A stretch of DNA of 64,000 nucleotides from Ga0077527 sp964433345 (GCA_964433345.1 CAYSQJ010000008.1:1-64000); one strand, 5' to 3'; positions 35,122 through 43,849 are shown, counted from the first letter of the stretch. Translations and numbers: made by a program. Notes: generated from the sequence alone by a model not told the origin.

Positions 35122-36342
35122 TCAGCCACAAACTTCTCGAAATACTCTCAAGAAATTTCCACCGACTATCTTAATTACGGTTTTCTCAGGTATACCTCTG
35201 CGAAGTAATGCAGCTGTGAGATTGGGCCATTTATCCCAGTTTTCCATTCCGACAACTTGCATGTTGGGGTCGAAATTGTCATGTGGCCGCCACCCGATCC
35301 AGTCGAATCCCGAGGTGGATTCGTTAACCATGGCTGGCGCCCAATCAATTGATGTGTAGTAAGGCTTACCCCAATCTGTCCCGATCCCCACATGATCGGA
35401 CCCCACCAGATTGAGGATATGAAGAACATGGTCTGCTACGGTATCTAGCGTAGCCCATCCAGCCGGCTTACCTGCTTTCTCAGCTCGACCATCGCCACCA
35501 GGCGGCAGGATAAACGCCGGCAACATCAAAACACCAATATAGCCCCCACGATCAGCAATCTTTTTAAGCACTTCATCAGGAAGACCTCGAGCATGCCCAC
35601 TCAGAGCGCGAGCTGCCGTATGGCTAGCAATCACGGGAGCATTAGACGCTGCAACGGCATCGGACGCAGTCTTTGGACTGCCGTGAGACACGTCAACCAT
35701 TATTTGCCGTTGATTGAGTCGATGTATCAATGCCTCCCCAAAACGGCTTATTCCGCCATCGTTGATCTCAAGGCACCCCTCACCGAATCGTGTTCTCAAG
35801 TTATAAGTTAGCTGCATACTCCGCAGGCCAAGGCCATGTAGCGTATCCACCCTATCTAACTTGTCACCAAGCGGTTCAGCGTTCTGAATGTTGTACATAA
35901 CCGCAAAACGACCATCTCGATGAGCCTGCTCGATATCGTCTGGTGTTCTGGCCAGCACTAAATCCCCTTTGAGGGCATCGAGCATTCGACCGGCGCGCCC
36001 AAAGTTGTCCATCAATGTGTCCCAAGCCGATCCAGGCTGCCCACCGCCAAACAACGTTGTGTGGCCGACCCTGACCCCACCTCTGCGCCAATAATCAAGA
36101 TATGCCTGACGGGTAGCAGGATCGCTGGCGCAATGTTCGAGCAAATAATTCGCCATGACACCCCGAATTTCTGATCGCTTTTTGCCTTTAGCTTGCAACT
36201 CCTTAGCGATCTCAATCATCGGCGGCGTCATCACCCATTCGGTAATGAAATGAGGAGACATTGAGTCGATTACTATGTTTTCGGAATGGATGCGCTGTGC
36301 CTTCTCCAGAGCATCCTTTTCGGACATCACGTACTCGGTCAT
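35122..36342 (-). CDS. M19 membrane-dipeptidase family protein
   Basis: A 406-residue amidohydrolase-fold peptidase. Visible metal/active-site segments are YNIQNAEPL (Glu), VDVSHGSP (His), IASHTAARAL (His), VGIGTDWG (Asp) and the terminal IVGGNFLRVF. The N-terminal HxD that binds metal in renal dipeptidase is altered here: IVIDSMSPHF. Family members hydrolyse dipeptides or related amides. The ATG at 36342 follows AAGGAAT. It sits between a Bug receptor and the Xsc-like gene, so its substrate may be an amide or peptide conjugate. Confidence 0.85.
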   Translation of the reverse strand: MTEYVMSEKDALEKAQRIHSENIVIDSMSPHFITEWVMTPPMIEIAKELQAKGKKRSEIRGVMANYLLEHCASDPATRQAYLDYWRRGGVRVGHTTLFGGGQPGSAWDTLMDNFGRAGRMLDALKGDLVLARTPDDIEQAHRDGRFAVMYNIQNAEPLGDKLDRVDTLHGLGLRSMQLTYNLRTRFGEGCLEINDGGISRFGEALIHRLNQRQIMVDVSHGSPKTASDAVAASNAPVIASHTAARALSGHARGLPDEVLKKIADRGGYIGVLMLPAFILPPGGDGRAEKAGKPAGWATLDTVADHVLHILNLVGSDHVGIGTDWGKPYYTSIDWAPAMVNESTSGFDWIGWRPHDNFDPNMQVVGMENWDKWPNLTAALLRRGIPEKTVIKIVGGNFLRVFREVCG

Positions 36343-36419
36343 TATTTATTCCTTAACATTCGATTGCACACTGACAATCCGAAAAGATCTCTCAATCTCG
36401 ATAACATCTAGAGAAGAAA

Positions 36420-37391
36420 TTATTTTTTAAGACCCGCCGCTTCAATAATTTTGGCGTATTTAAGAATATCGGCTTTGATTTTTTCCCGGAATGCCTCTGG
36501 ACTTGAGCCGATTGGCCTCACCGCCAACTCAGTAAAACGACTTGCCACTTCAGGCATTTTAAGAATCGCATTGATTTCCCGATTCAAAATATCAACAGCC
36601 TGACGGGGAGTTTTGGCCGGGCCAAGGACTCCTGTGCCGCCATACATCTCATACTCAGACACCCCGGCTTCGGATATGGTCGGCACATTCGGCAACAGCA
36701 CAGAGCGAACCCTATCCCCCACACCAAGCGCCCGTAGTTTTCCACTTTTGACGTGTGGCAACAGGGCAGCCACGGTATCAATAGTCATATGAACCTGACC
36801 GGAGATAAGATCGGGAATTGCAGATGCCGTACCTTTGTAAGGCACATGGACAATATTTATGCCGGCCAAGGCTTTAAATTGCTCGCTGTTCAATTGCCCA
36901 GATGATCCCAACCCGCCCGAGGCAAAATTGATGCTGTTTGGCTTCGCCTTGGCCAATGCAATTAAGTCTCTTACTGACTTGACCGGCAGCGATGGGTGAA
37001 CCACAAGCACAACAGTCCCTGCTGCTACAGGAGTTATGGGTTCAAAATCCGCGAGCGGGTCGTAAGGCTGGGGAACCTGCAATGAGGCATTGATAGCAAA
37101 TGACGGAGAGATAAACAGCAATGTATACCCGTCTGGCTGCGATTTTGAAACAAGCACCGTTGCAATAGTCCCACCTGCGCCCGGCCTGTTATCCACTATC
37201 ACTTGCTGCCCCAAACGCTCAGAGAGTTTGGGGGCAATAATTCGAGCATACATATCGGTGCCACCACCCGCTGCAAATCCAACGACCATTCGTATGGGTT
37301 TACTTGGGTAGCTCTCGCTGGCCACCACCTGATGCAATGACCCAATAAACATTACTGCTGCCAATACTGCCTGAATGAATTTGGATGACAT
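36420..37391 (-). CDS. Bug-type tripartite tricarboxylate receptor 2
   Basis: A 323-residue secreted binding protein. The signal peptide (MSSKFIQAVLAAVMFIGSLH) ends near VVASES, followed by YPSKPIRMVVGFAAGGGTDM. Family segments GGLGSSGQLNSEQFKAL and VPYKGTASAIPDLISGQ are present. The ATG at 37391 follows GGGGAGATTT. It is the first gene of the minus-strand catabolic run (Bug2, M19, Xsc-like, Bug1, carboxyltransferase, CoA ligase). Upstream, 37392-37690 is non-coding. Confidence 0.93.
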   Translation of the reverse strand: MSSKFIQAVLAAVMFIGSLHQVVASESYPSKPIRMVVGFAAGGGTDMYARIIAPKLSERLGQQVIVDNRPGAGGTIATVLVSKSQPDGYTLLFISPSFAINASLQVPQPYDPLADFEPITPVAAGTVVLVVHPSLPVKSVRDLIALAKAKPNSINFASGGLGSSGQLNSEQFKALAGINIVHVPYKGTASAIPDLISGQVHMTIDTVAALLPHVKSGKLRALGVGDRVRSVLLPNVPTISEAGVSEYEMYGGTGVLGPAKTPRQAVDILNREINAILKMPEVASRFTELAVRPIGSSPEAFREKIKADILKYAKIIEAAGLKK

Positions 37392-37690
37392 AAATCTCCC
37401 CTTTACATGACCTAGCGTCTACATGATTTAACAGTGATTTACTGCTTTAAGTCATCCCATAGTCCAAATTAAGTCAAATAGCATATGTTCTAGTGCCAGT
37501 TAAATTCAGCAGGGGAAACGTTAGCTATGTGTCCACCAGATTTCGGCATAACAAATCACTCAGAGCAGAAATTTGGGAGTTTAGTCATAACGTCCAAATA
37601 ACATCCTATGCAACTCTAGCCCTGCCATGCCCAGATGGAAATTTGATTTAAATAATCACTTCGTCATTTTTTACTTACTGAGTTAGCACC

Positions 37691-38608
37691 TCAAAAGGCC
37701 ATTTTATGTAAATTGGCTTTTGTCCATTTAGGAAGACAGGTTTCAATAAAATCATATGCGTAGTTTGGCAAATACCGTTTTCGATGAAGTAGAAAGTTTG
37801 TTGTAGCAGGCGCAAACATGTCCCCAGTGCGTATGGCACTTAATGCAGCATCACGTTCAGGGTTAAATGTCATCTCAGACAGTACCGTTATGCCCATGCC
37901 TTGCTCAACACAGGTCTTTATTACATCAGCATCAATTGCACTGACGAAGACCTTGGGGGTCAGTCCTTCCCGTTTGAATGCATTAGCAACCGCGTGCCAC
38001 CCAGTAAACTGGGGCTCATAGGCAATCAAAGGGAATCGCGCCAGTTTTCTTATGGTGATCTTCTTTTCCCTAAGAAGGTCATGTCCACGCGGAACGATTA
38101 CGACCCTCTCGAATGTTTTGTAAGGCAAGGACACCAGCTCTTTAATGGCGTCACTGGGATCCGTCGTGATTCCGATATCCGTCTCTCCGGAGAGCACCAG
38201 GTCGGCAATTTGCTGTGGGTTACCTAGTCGTAACCGGATATTGACCCGAGGAAATTTTGCGGAGAAGTTTTTCATGATCTCCGACAAAACGTATCTAGCC
38301 TGTGTATGCGATGTCGCAATACTGATGACGCGCGCGCTGGGTCGCTTCCTCTCCTGACTGACCCTCTGGATATTGGATATCTGCTCTAACGCCTTTTCCG
38401 CAAAATCGACCACCCTCGCCCCTTCGGGCGTAAGCCCGACAAGTCGGCTTCGTGCGCGCGTAAATATGTGAAACCCCAGCTCCTCCTCGAGGAGTAGCAC
38501 CTGCTTGCTAACCCCGGGCTGGGATATATGGAGAACAGCGGCTGCCCTAGAAACGCTGAATTTCTGTCGAGAAATCTCAACGATGAAGCGAAGCTGCTTG
38601 ATATTCAT
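37691..38608 (-). CDS. LysR-type regulator of the CysB/Cbl group
   Basis: A 305-residue LysR protein. The N-terminal winged helix is MNIKQLRFIVEISRQKFSVS then VLHISQPGVSKQVLLLEEEL. The effector domain resembles CysB/Cbl: PLIAYEPQFTGWHAVANAF, SAIDADVIKTCVEQGMGITV and a C-terminal YAYDFIETCLPKW. CysB-group proteins regulate sulfate-starvation and sulfonate genes. It is divergent to the enoyl-CoA hydratase gene and 113 bp from it, with a perfect palindrome between. It likely controls this catabolic cluster. Confidence 0.9.
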   Translation of the reverse strand: MNIKQLRFIVEISRQKFSVSRAAAVLHISQPGVSKQVLLLEEELGFHIFTRARSRLVGLTPEGARVVDFAEKALEQISNIQRVSQERKRPSARVISIATSHTQARYVLSEIMKNFSAKFPRVNIRLRLGNPQQIADLVLSGETDIGITTDPSDAIKELVSLPYKTFERVVIVPRGHDLLREKKITIRKLARFPLIAYEPQFTGWHAVANAFKREGLTPKVFVSAIDADVIKTCVEQGMGITVLSEMTFNPERDAALSAIRTGDMFAPATTNFLLHRKRYLPNYAYDFIETCLPKWTKANLHKMAF

Positions 38609-38621
38609 TACGGAATTTTTT

Positions 38622-38636
38622 ATAACAATTTGTTAT
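38622..38636. promoter_or_regulatory. LysR-type palindromic operator
   Basis: ATAACAA-T-TTGTTAT, a perfect 15-bp palindrome fitting the LysR T-N11-A pattern. It is 13 bp upstream of the LysR start and 85 bp upstream of the divergent hydratase. A half-site, ATAACAAAT, lies at 37548-37556 upstream of Bug receptor 2. Confidence 0.65.
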
Positions 38637-38721
38637 TGACTATTTCATTATATTCATTTTTTACACACCCTACACCGCGTATGGTTGTCGCTTCTGAGAA
38701 AGCGCAAAGGGAGCGTCAATC

Positions 38722-39513
38722 ATGGATTACTCCGCCTTCAAGCACATGAGCATCGAGAGAAAAGATCGTGTCCTGACGATCACTCTCAATCGGCCGCCAA
38801 TGAATCCGATTCACTACGAACTGCATGCGGAGTTGGCACGCCTCTGGTACCAGGTGCAGCTGGATCACGAATCAGATGTTGTCATCTTCACCGGAGCCGG
38901 AGAGGTGTTCTCGGCCGGCGGGGACATCCCGATGATGCAAAAACGCATCGATGATCCGGAGCTATTCAATCGGAAAAACCTGGAAATGAAGCAAATGATC
39001 TTCGGGCTGATCGAGCTGGAGAAACCCGTCATTGCACGAATCAACGGTGATTGCATCGGACTTGGCGCAACACTGGCATTGCTCTGCGACATCATGATCG
39101 CCGTTGACGACGCACGTTTCTGCGACCCACACGTCAAGATGGGTTATGTCGCTGGGGATGGTGGCGCCGTCATTTGGCCGCAGCTCATTGGACTGGCACG
39201 GGCAAAGGAGTACCTGCTCACCGGCGACATGCTGTCTGCGAAGGAAGCAGAACGTATCGGACTCATCAACTACGCGGTCCCCCGTGGTGAGCTGGATGCC
39301 AAAGTCAACTATTTCGTGGAAAAGTTCTCCAAGGGTTCCACCAAAGCCATCAAATGGACCAAGACCAGCATGAACATTCCGCTGCGGCAATTGGCGCACT
39401 CCATGATGGATGCATCTCTGGCTTATGAGGCCATCACCAACATGGGCGCAGATCATCAGGAGGCCGTTACCGCCTTTCAGGAAAAGCGCAAACCGCGGTT
39501 TACCGGGCGCTAG
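38722..39513 (+). CDS. Enoyl-CoA hydratase/isomerase family protein
   Basis: A 263-residue crotonase-fold protein. The oxyanion-hole segments are FSAGGDIPMMQ and GLGATLALLCDIMIA. The DARFCDPHVKMGYVAGDGGA segment aligns with the catalytic region, but the usual glutamate at the second position appears to be Asp or Gly, so the reaction may not be classic hydration. The ATG at 38722 follows GGGAGCGTC. It begins a plus-strand run with the CoA transferase and Bug receptor 3. Confidence 0.93.
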   Translation: MDYSAFKHMSIERKDRVLTITLNRPPMNPIHYELHAELARLWYQVQLDHESDVVIFTGAGEVFSAGGDIPMMQKRIDDPELFNRKNLEMKQMIFGLIELEKPVIARINGDCIGLGATLALLCDIMIAVDDARFCDPHVKMGYVAGDGGAVIWPQLIGLARAKEYLLTGDMLSAKEAERIGLINYAVPRGELDAKVNYFVEKFSKGSTKAIKWTKTSMNIPLRQLAHSMMDASLAYEAITNMGADHQEAVTAFQEKRKPRFTGR

Positions 39514-39570
39514 CCAGCCCTTCGGTCAACGCGATCATTTCACAGACAACAATTACCGAGACATTCATCT

Positions 39571-40791
39571 ATGCGCAAGGCCCTATCGCACATTCGTGTG
39601 CTGGACATGAGCAGAGTCCTTGCAGGACCGTTCCTGGCCCAGAATCTCGCCGACTTCGGCGCTGACGTCATTAAAGTGGAAAGACCCGGACATGGTGACG
39701 AAACGAGAACATTCCCGCCTTATCTAAAAGACGAGAATGGCAATGAAACCCAGGACTCGGCCTACTTCATGTCGATCAACCGGGGAAAACGTTCTGTCAG
39801 CATTGATATCTCGAAGCCCAAAGGTCAGGAACTCATCAAGGCACTGGCTGCGCAGTGCGATGTTCTGATCGAAAACTACAAAGTCGGCGACCTGAAGCGA
39901 TACGGACTCGACTATGAAGAGATCAAGAAAGTAAACCCCAAGATCGTCTATTGCTCGATCACCGGATTTGGCCAGACGGGCCCTTACAAGAACAGGCCCG
40001 GCTACGACTACATATTCCAGGCCATGAGCGGCCTGATGAGCATTACCGGCGGGCCGGATCATCTGGAGGGCGGCGGCCCCGCAAAAGTCGGACTGGCCAT
40101 CTGCGACGTCATTACCGGCATCTATTCAAGCTACGCCGTCATGGTCGCACTCGCCGATCGGGAACGCTCTGGAGAAGGCCAGTACATTGACATGTCGCTC
40201 CTGGACACGACGATTGCGACGATCTCCCACATCAACATGAATTATCTGGTGGGGGGGATTGTACCCAAGCGCATGGGTACGGGCCACCCGAGCATCGTGC
40301 CCTACCAGATGTTTCAGGCCAAAGATGGCCCCATGGTCGTTGCCGTTGGAAACAACGGCCAATTCAAGAAACTATGCGCATTGCTCGGCGTGCCCGAACT
40401 CTCCGACGACGAGCGGTTCCTGACCAATCCGCTTCGCGTACAGAACCGCGATGCCTTAGTCCCGCAGCTTGAAGCCGCTTTCAAGCAGAAATCCATTGCC
40501 GAGTGGATCGACAGGCTCACCACTGTCGGCGTGCCCTGCGGCCCGCTATATGACATTCCGCAGGTTTTTGAGGACCCTCACATCAAGGAAAGGGGCGTGC
40601 GCGTCGAACTCAAACACCCAAGAGGTAAGAGCGTCTCGATTCTGGCAAACCCTGCGCGCCTGAAATCAACTCCACCCACCTATGAAAAAGTCGCCCCAAT
40701 GCTTGGGGAGCATACAAAAGAGGTTCTCGAAAGCGTACTGGGAATCTCCAGCCAGGCCATTGATCAACTTGCATCTGAAGGAATTATTTAA
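39571..40791 (+). CDS. CaiB/BaiF family (class III) CoA-transferase
   Basis: A 406-residue CoA-transferase. The N-terminus is LSHIRVLDMSRVLAGPFLAQ, followed by GADVIKVERPGHGDETR. The catalytic Asp is in LAICDVITGIYSSYAVM, after VKVNPKIVYCSITGFGQTGP-type sequence. Class III enzymes move CoA between carboxylates (formyl-CoA, carnitine and similar). It lies 57 bp after the hydratase and overlaps Bug receptor 3 by one base. It could load the substrate of this cluster onto CoA. Confidence 0.95.
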   Translation: MRKALSHIRVLDMSRVLAGPFLAQNLADFGADVIKVERPGHGDETRTFPPYLKDENGNETQDSAYFMSINRGKRSVSIDISKPKGQELIKALAAQCDVLIENYKVGDLKRYGLDYEEIKKVNPKIVYCSITGFGQTGPYKNRPGYDYIFQAMSGLMSITGGPDHLEGGGPAKVGLAICDVITGIYSSYAVMVALADRERSGEGQYIDMSLLDTTIATISHINMNYLVGGIVPKRMGTGHPSIVPYQMFQAKDGPMVVAVGNNGQFKKLCALLGVPELSDDERFLTNPLRVQNRDALVPQLEAAFKQKSIAEWIDRLTTVGVPCGPLYDIPQVFEDPHIKERGVRVELKHPRGKSVSILANPARLKSTPPTYEKVAPMLGEHTKEVLESVLGISSQAIDQLASEGII

Positions 40792-41780
40792 TGAATATCA
40801 GCAATCCTAAATCCCTCGCAGGCCGATTTGTTGCGCTAACAGCACTGGGGCTTTATTGCATCTCCAGCAGCATTGCTGCTGATGTTTTCCCCTCCAAGCC
40901 GATACGCTTCATCGTCCCCTTTGGCGCCGGCGGTCCCGGTGACGCGATTGGACGACTGGTCGGCAAGAAAATGTCCGAAGGTCTCGGGCAAACGGTAGTC
41001 GTCGATAATCGTAGCGGAGCCACCACCATTATCGGTACGGAGCTCGCCGCAAAATCTGTGCCTGATGGTTACACGATGCTGTTGATTTCTACCACGCACA
41101 CGGTCAATCCCAGCCTGTTCACCAAGCTGCCATACGACCCGCTCAAGGATCTGATCCCGGTCACGCTGCTTATGGACACGCCGTTTGCCCTCGTCGTCCA
41201 CCCTTCCGTTCAGGCGACCACCGTGGCCGAACTGGTTGCACTCGCTAAGAAGAGCCCAGGAAAACTGAATTACGGGTCCTCGGGCAATGGCAGCTCGATT
41301 CACCTGACCACCGAACTGTTGATGTCCGCAGCGAACATCAGCATGAATCATGTGCCTTACAAGGGAAGCGGCCCCGCGTTTACCGACCTGATCGGCGGAC
41401 ACATACAGTTGCTGTTTAGCAGCACCGTCTCGGCGTTGCCTCACGTCAAATCCGGAAAGCTGCGCAGCATCGCAGTCACCAGCGCCAAGCGGGCACCTGC
41501 CCTGCCTGAGCTCCCCGCACTGGCAGAAACCTATCCTGGATTTGATTCGAGTTCGTGGTTCGGCTTGATGCTCCCGGCCAAGACCCCGAAACCTATCGTG
41601 GACAGGATTTACAAAGAAGCCGTTGCCGCCGTGAAATCGCCGGATGTCAACCAGGCTTTGGTCAGCCAAGGTGCGACGCCGGGCGGCAATTCCCAGTCCG
41701 CATTCAGCGCGTTTTATCTGGCCGAGATGAAAAAGTGGGCGGGCGTCATTAAGAAATCGGGAATCAAGCTGGATAACTAA
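40791..41780 (+). CDS. Bug-type tripartite tricarboxylate receptor 3
   Basis: A 329-residue binding protein with a signal peptide (MNISNPKSLAGRFVALTALG) ending near SSSIAADV and the mature start FPSKPIRFIVPFGAGGPGD. Family segments SSGNGSSIHLTTELLM and VPYKGSGPAFTDLIGG are present. Its ATG overlaps the CaiB stop (TAATG), so the two are coupled. The operon ends at a strong terminator 62 bp downstream. Confidence 0.93.
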   Translation: MNISNPKSLAGRFVALTALGLYCISSSIAADVFPSKPIRFIVPFGAGGPGDAIGRLVGKKMSEGLGQTVVVDNRSGATTIIGTELAAKSVPDGYTMLLISTTHTVNPSLFTKLPYDPLKDLIPVTLLMDTPFALVVHPSVQATTVAELVALAKKSPGKLNYGSSGNGSSIHLTTELLMSAANISMNHVPYKGSGPAFTDLIGGHIQLLFSSTVSALPHVKSGKLRSIAVTSAKRAPALPELPALAETYPGFDSSSWFGLMLPAKTPKPIVDRIYKEAVAAVKSPDVNQALVSQGATPGGNSQSAFSAFYLAEMKKWAGVIKKSGIKLDN

Positions 41781-41841
41781 CAACCGGAGCGAAAACCAAT
41801 TTTTATCTTCGATGGCTCTCGCTGTTTGATGCTCAAACCTG

Positions 41842-41869
41842 ACACCCGCTTCATGCGGGTGTTTTTTTT
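41842..41869 (+). terminator. Rho-independent terminator
   Basis: ACACCCGC-TTCAT-GCGGGTGT followed by seven T residues, reading on the plus strand. It closes the hydratase-CaiB-Bug3 run. Confidence 0.9.
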
Positions 41870-42031
41870 GACGCAGACTACTCAGAAATGCGTAATAATT
41901 ATTCTCCAGTAACCATAACCACTGCTACTGCGAACAAGACCTTGCAGAAAGCAACTTAGCTCAGTACCACAATCCCGATATCGTTAACTTGTGAGAAGAA
42001 CGAGAAAGCCAATACAACGGGGAATTTCAGC

Positions 42032-42292
42032 ATGAATTCAATCTCGCGAAAATCGCCGACCAAGAAATCCGACGTGCTGACTTACCCAGACTTTTGCGCG
42101 CTGGTAATCGGCTTGCCGGCGCGGGAGAGAACGCCCGAGCAGCAGGAAAAGTTGAAAGCCTGGCTCGAAGAGCAGGAGCAGGTCCGGCAACGCTTCATTG
42201 AAGTGTGTTCCTCAAGTCCGTTGTATCGGCAACGCTTGGAGAAAAATCCCGATTTCTGGAAGGATATTTCCGTCGGCGGCGTGTGGTTGTAG
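42032..42292 (+). CDS. Small hypothetical protein
   Basis: An 86-residue protein, MNSISRKSPTKKSDVLTYPD, with a charged helical middle (TPEQQEKLKAWLEEQEQ). GGGGAATTT precedes the ATG. It ends 17 bp before the DUF488 gene. No recognised family. Confidence 0.55.
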   Translation: MNSISRKSPTKKSDVLTYPDFCALVIGLPARERTPEQQEKLKAWLEEQEQVRQRFIEVCSSSPLYRQRLEKNPDFWKDISVGGVWL

Positions 42293-42309
42293 CCGAGGAC
42301 ACCCCGGTC

Positions 42310-42699
42310 ATGATCAGAACCAAAAGCGTATGGAGCCCGATCGATCGGCGGAAGGATGGAATGCGACTCCTCGTCACCCGCTACCGCGGTCGAGGCATGA
42401 GAGCATCGCGTTACGACTTGTGGCTGCCCGCCCTCGGCCCCAGTGAAGCATTACTCGAAGGACGCCTCACCCGAACCTGGGCGCAGTTCGCACAAGAATA
42501 TCGCCGGGAGTTATGGGCCGATGGCCCGATTGATCGGCGCTGCGCGACCATAAAGAATCACGGGCAGAAATCCCTGCTCCGGATGATCAAACACTTGGCA
42601 CGAAAAGGCCCCGTGACGCTACTGTGTCATTGCGACGAAGATCAGGCGCAGTGCCATCGTCACGTTTTGAAGAAATTCATCGAATCATCGAAAGTTTAG
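42310..42699 (+). CDS. DUF488 family protein
   Basis: A 129-residue DUF488-type protein. I chose the ATG at 42310 (MIRTKSVWSPIDRRKDGM), because the sequence before it lies out of family and overlaps the previous gene. Typical segments are LLVTRYRGRGM, AQFAQEYRRELW and the terminal VTLLCHCDEDQAQCHRHVL with a conserved Cys/His cluster. Function unknown in the family. It is followed 48 bp later by the SRAP gene. Confidence 0.85.
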   Translation: MIRTKSVWSPIDRRKDGMRLLVTRYRGRGMRASRYDLWLPALGPSEALLEGRLTRTWAQFAQEYRRELWADGPIDRRCATIKNHGQKSLLRMIKHLARKGPVTLLCHCDEDQAQCHRHVLKKFIESSKV

Positions 42700-42747
42700 C
42701 TGCCGTATTGAATCGGCAGCCAGATCAGCGGCAGGTACAAAACAGTA

Positions 42748-43413
42748 ATGTGCGGTCGATACGCGAGTCCATCGGAAGCGGACATCGAGAAGGTCTGGGA
42801 CGCCAAACCCCGGCCAAGCGCGGACAAATTCACGGGACGATTCAACGCGGCGCCAACATTGATGCTTCCTGTCATTCGAGGCGCTGACAGGGAAGTCGCC
42901 CTGATGCGCTGGGGGCTGATACCTGCTTGGTCAAAGGACGGCACACTGAAAACAGTGCTGAATAACGCCCGGGCTGAGACTGTCGCGGAGAAACCGTCCT
43001 TTCGGGCACCTTTCAAGCGGCGACGCTGCGTTGTGCCGATGCTGGGGTTTTACGAGTGGCAACAAACACCATCCGGCAAACTGCCCTACTACATCAGCGG
43101 GCGTGAAAGCGAGCATATTGCCGTAGCTGGCATCTGGGAGCGATGGGAAGGGAATGCAGAAAAGCCGGGCGTAGGTAGCTTCGCAGTCATCACTACAGGC
43201 CCGAATGCACTGATGGAGAGTATTCACGATCGCATGCCCGTGATACTCGACCCCGCCACCATCGATTATTGGCTGGATCCTGAAAATCAAAATGCCGATG
43301 ATCTACAGGAGCTGTTACGTCCTTGTCAGTCCGAATGGCTGCAAGCGTGGCCGGTCAGTCCAAGAGTCAATTCAACACGCAATGAAAGTATTGAATTGAC
43401 TGAGCCCATCTAG
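42748..43413 (+). CDS. SRAP domain protein (YedK/HMCES type)
   Basis: A 221-residue SOS-response-associated peptidase-fold protein that forms a covalent thiazolidine link with abasic sites in single-stranded DNA. The catalytic Cys2 follows the initiator Met (MCGRYASPSE). Also visible are RFNAAPT, MRWGLIPAWSKD, NNARAETV, PMLGFYEWQ and SIHDRMPVIL. Complete. It is the last recognisable gene of island B and complements the umuDC mutagenesis genes in a DNA-damage theme. Confidence 0.94.
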   Translation: MCGRYASPSEADIEKVWDAKPRPSADKFTGRFNAAPTLMLPVIRGADREVALMRWGLIPAWSKDGTLKTVLNNARAETVAEKPSFRAPFKRRRCVVPMLGFYEWQQTPSGKLPYYISGRESEHIAVAGIWERWEGNAEKPGVGSFAVITTGPNALMESIHDRMPVILDPATIDYWLDPENQNADDLQELLRPCQSEWLQAWPVSPRVNSTRNESIELTEPI

Positions 43414-43605
43414 TTCGAACCCATTCGGTGCCGATCGATCGATTGCCCCCCGATTGCATAGCTTCCGTTGCCTGGTCGTCAGAAACGTGCATCGTCTATG
43501 GTTCAAGTAAACCCTGATCTCGGGTAACCCGAGGGCATGAAATCACGCCCAAGCAATAGCTAGAATTTCCCTCGCTATCCTTTGTTCTTCGGGTTTAATA
43601 TTTGC

Positions 43606-43710
43606 TGGCGAACCGCTCCCACTGACACCGCTGGCTGACCCAAGGCGGTAGGTGCATACCCCGGAGCGACCCAGGGTCCAGAAGCAAGTCCTCCGCTGGC
43701 CGGTTCGCCA
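43606..43710. repeat. Inverted repeat in island right end
   Basis: TGGCGAACCG at 43606-43615 is matched by CGGTTCGCCA at 43701-43710, a perfect 10-bp inverted repeat 85 bp apart. It lies in the roughly 490-bp non-coding right end of island B (43414-43901), where I find no credible gene. It may form a structured RNA or a protein-bound DNA site. Confidence 0.4.
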
Positions 43711-43756
43711 TATCGTTTACCAATTCGTGGCTGCCATGCCCTAAGGCTAGTTTCGC

Positions 43757-43778
43757 GGGGGCAACTATGGGGGCAACT
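43757..43778. repeat. Integrase arm-type repeat pair, island B right end
   Basis: GGGGGCAAC at 43757 and 43769, the same sequence and same 12-bp period as the pair at 10632/10644 next to the integrase. It lies about 70-80 bp inside the candidate right junction at 43840. Confidence 0.6.
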
Positions 43779-43839
43779 ACGATTTATTGCGGGTAAATTA
43801 TCAAATAAAAACAGATCGTTGTGACAACTATTCGGTAGT

Positions 43840-43849
43840 CGCCGCCCCA
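43840..43849 (+). other. Candidate right attachment core (attR)
   Basis: CGCCGCCCCA repeats the core at 10505-10514 and is followed by ATTT in both cases after allowing for CC. It is followed at 43858 by a plus-strand terminator, as is the left copy. Only 10 bp match, so this is supportive, not decisive. Confidence 0.5.

Larger units (their letters stand above)
10505..43849 (+). mobile_element. Candidate integrated genomic island (island B)
   Basis: The left boundary is the att-like fragment plus integrase. The right boundary is a 10-bp CGCCGCCCCA repeat followed by a plus-strand terminator, beyond which housekeeping genes begin. GGGGGCAAC repeat pairs with 12-bp spacing lie just inside both ends. 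The cargo is typical accessory DNA: type I restriction-modification, AlpA, umuDC, toxin-antitoxin-like genes and a catabolic cluster. No conjugation genes are visible, so it would be a non-self-transmissible island. The end points are inferred; the direct repeat is short. Confidence 0.6.
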
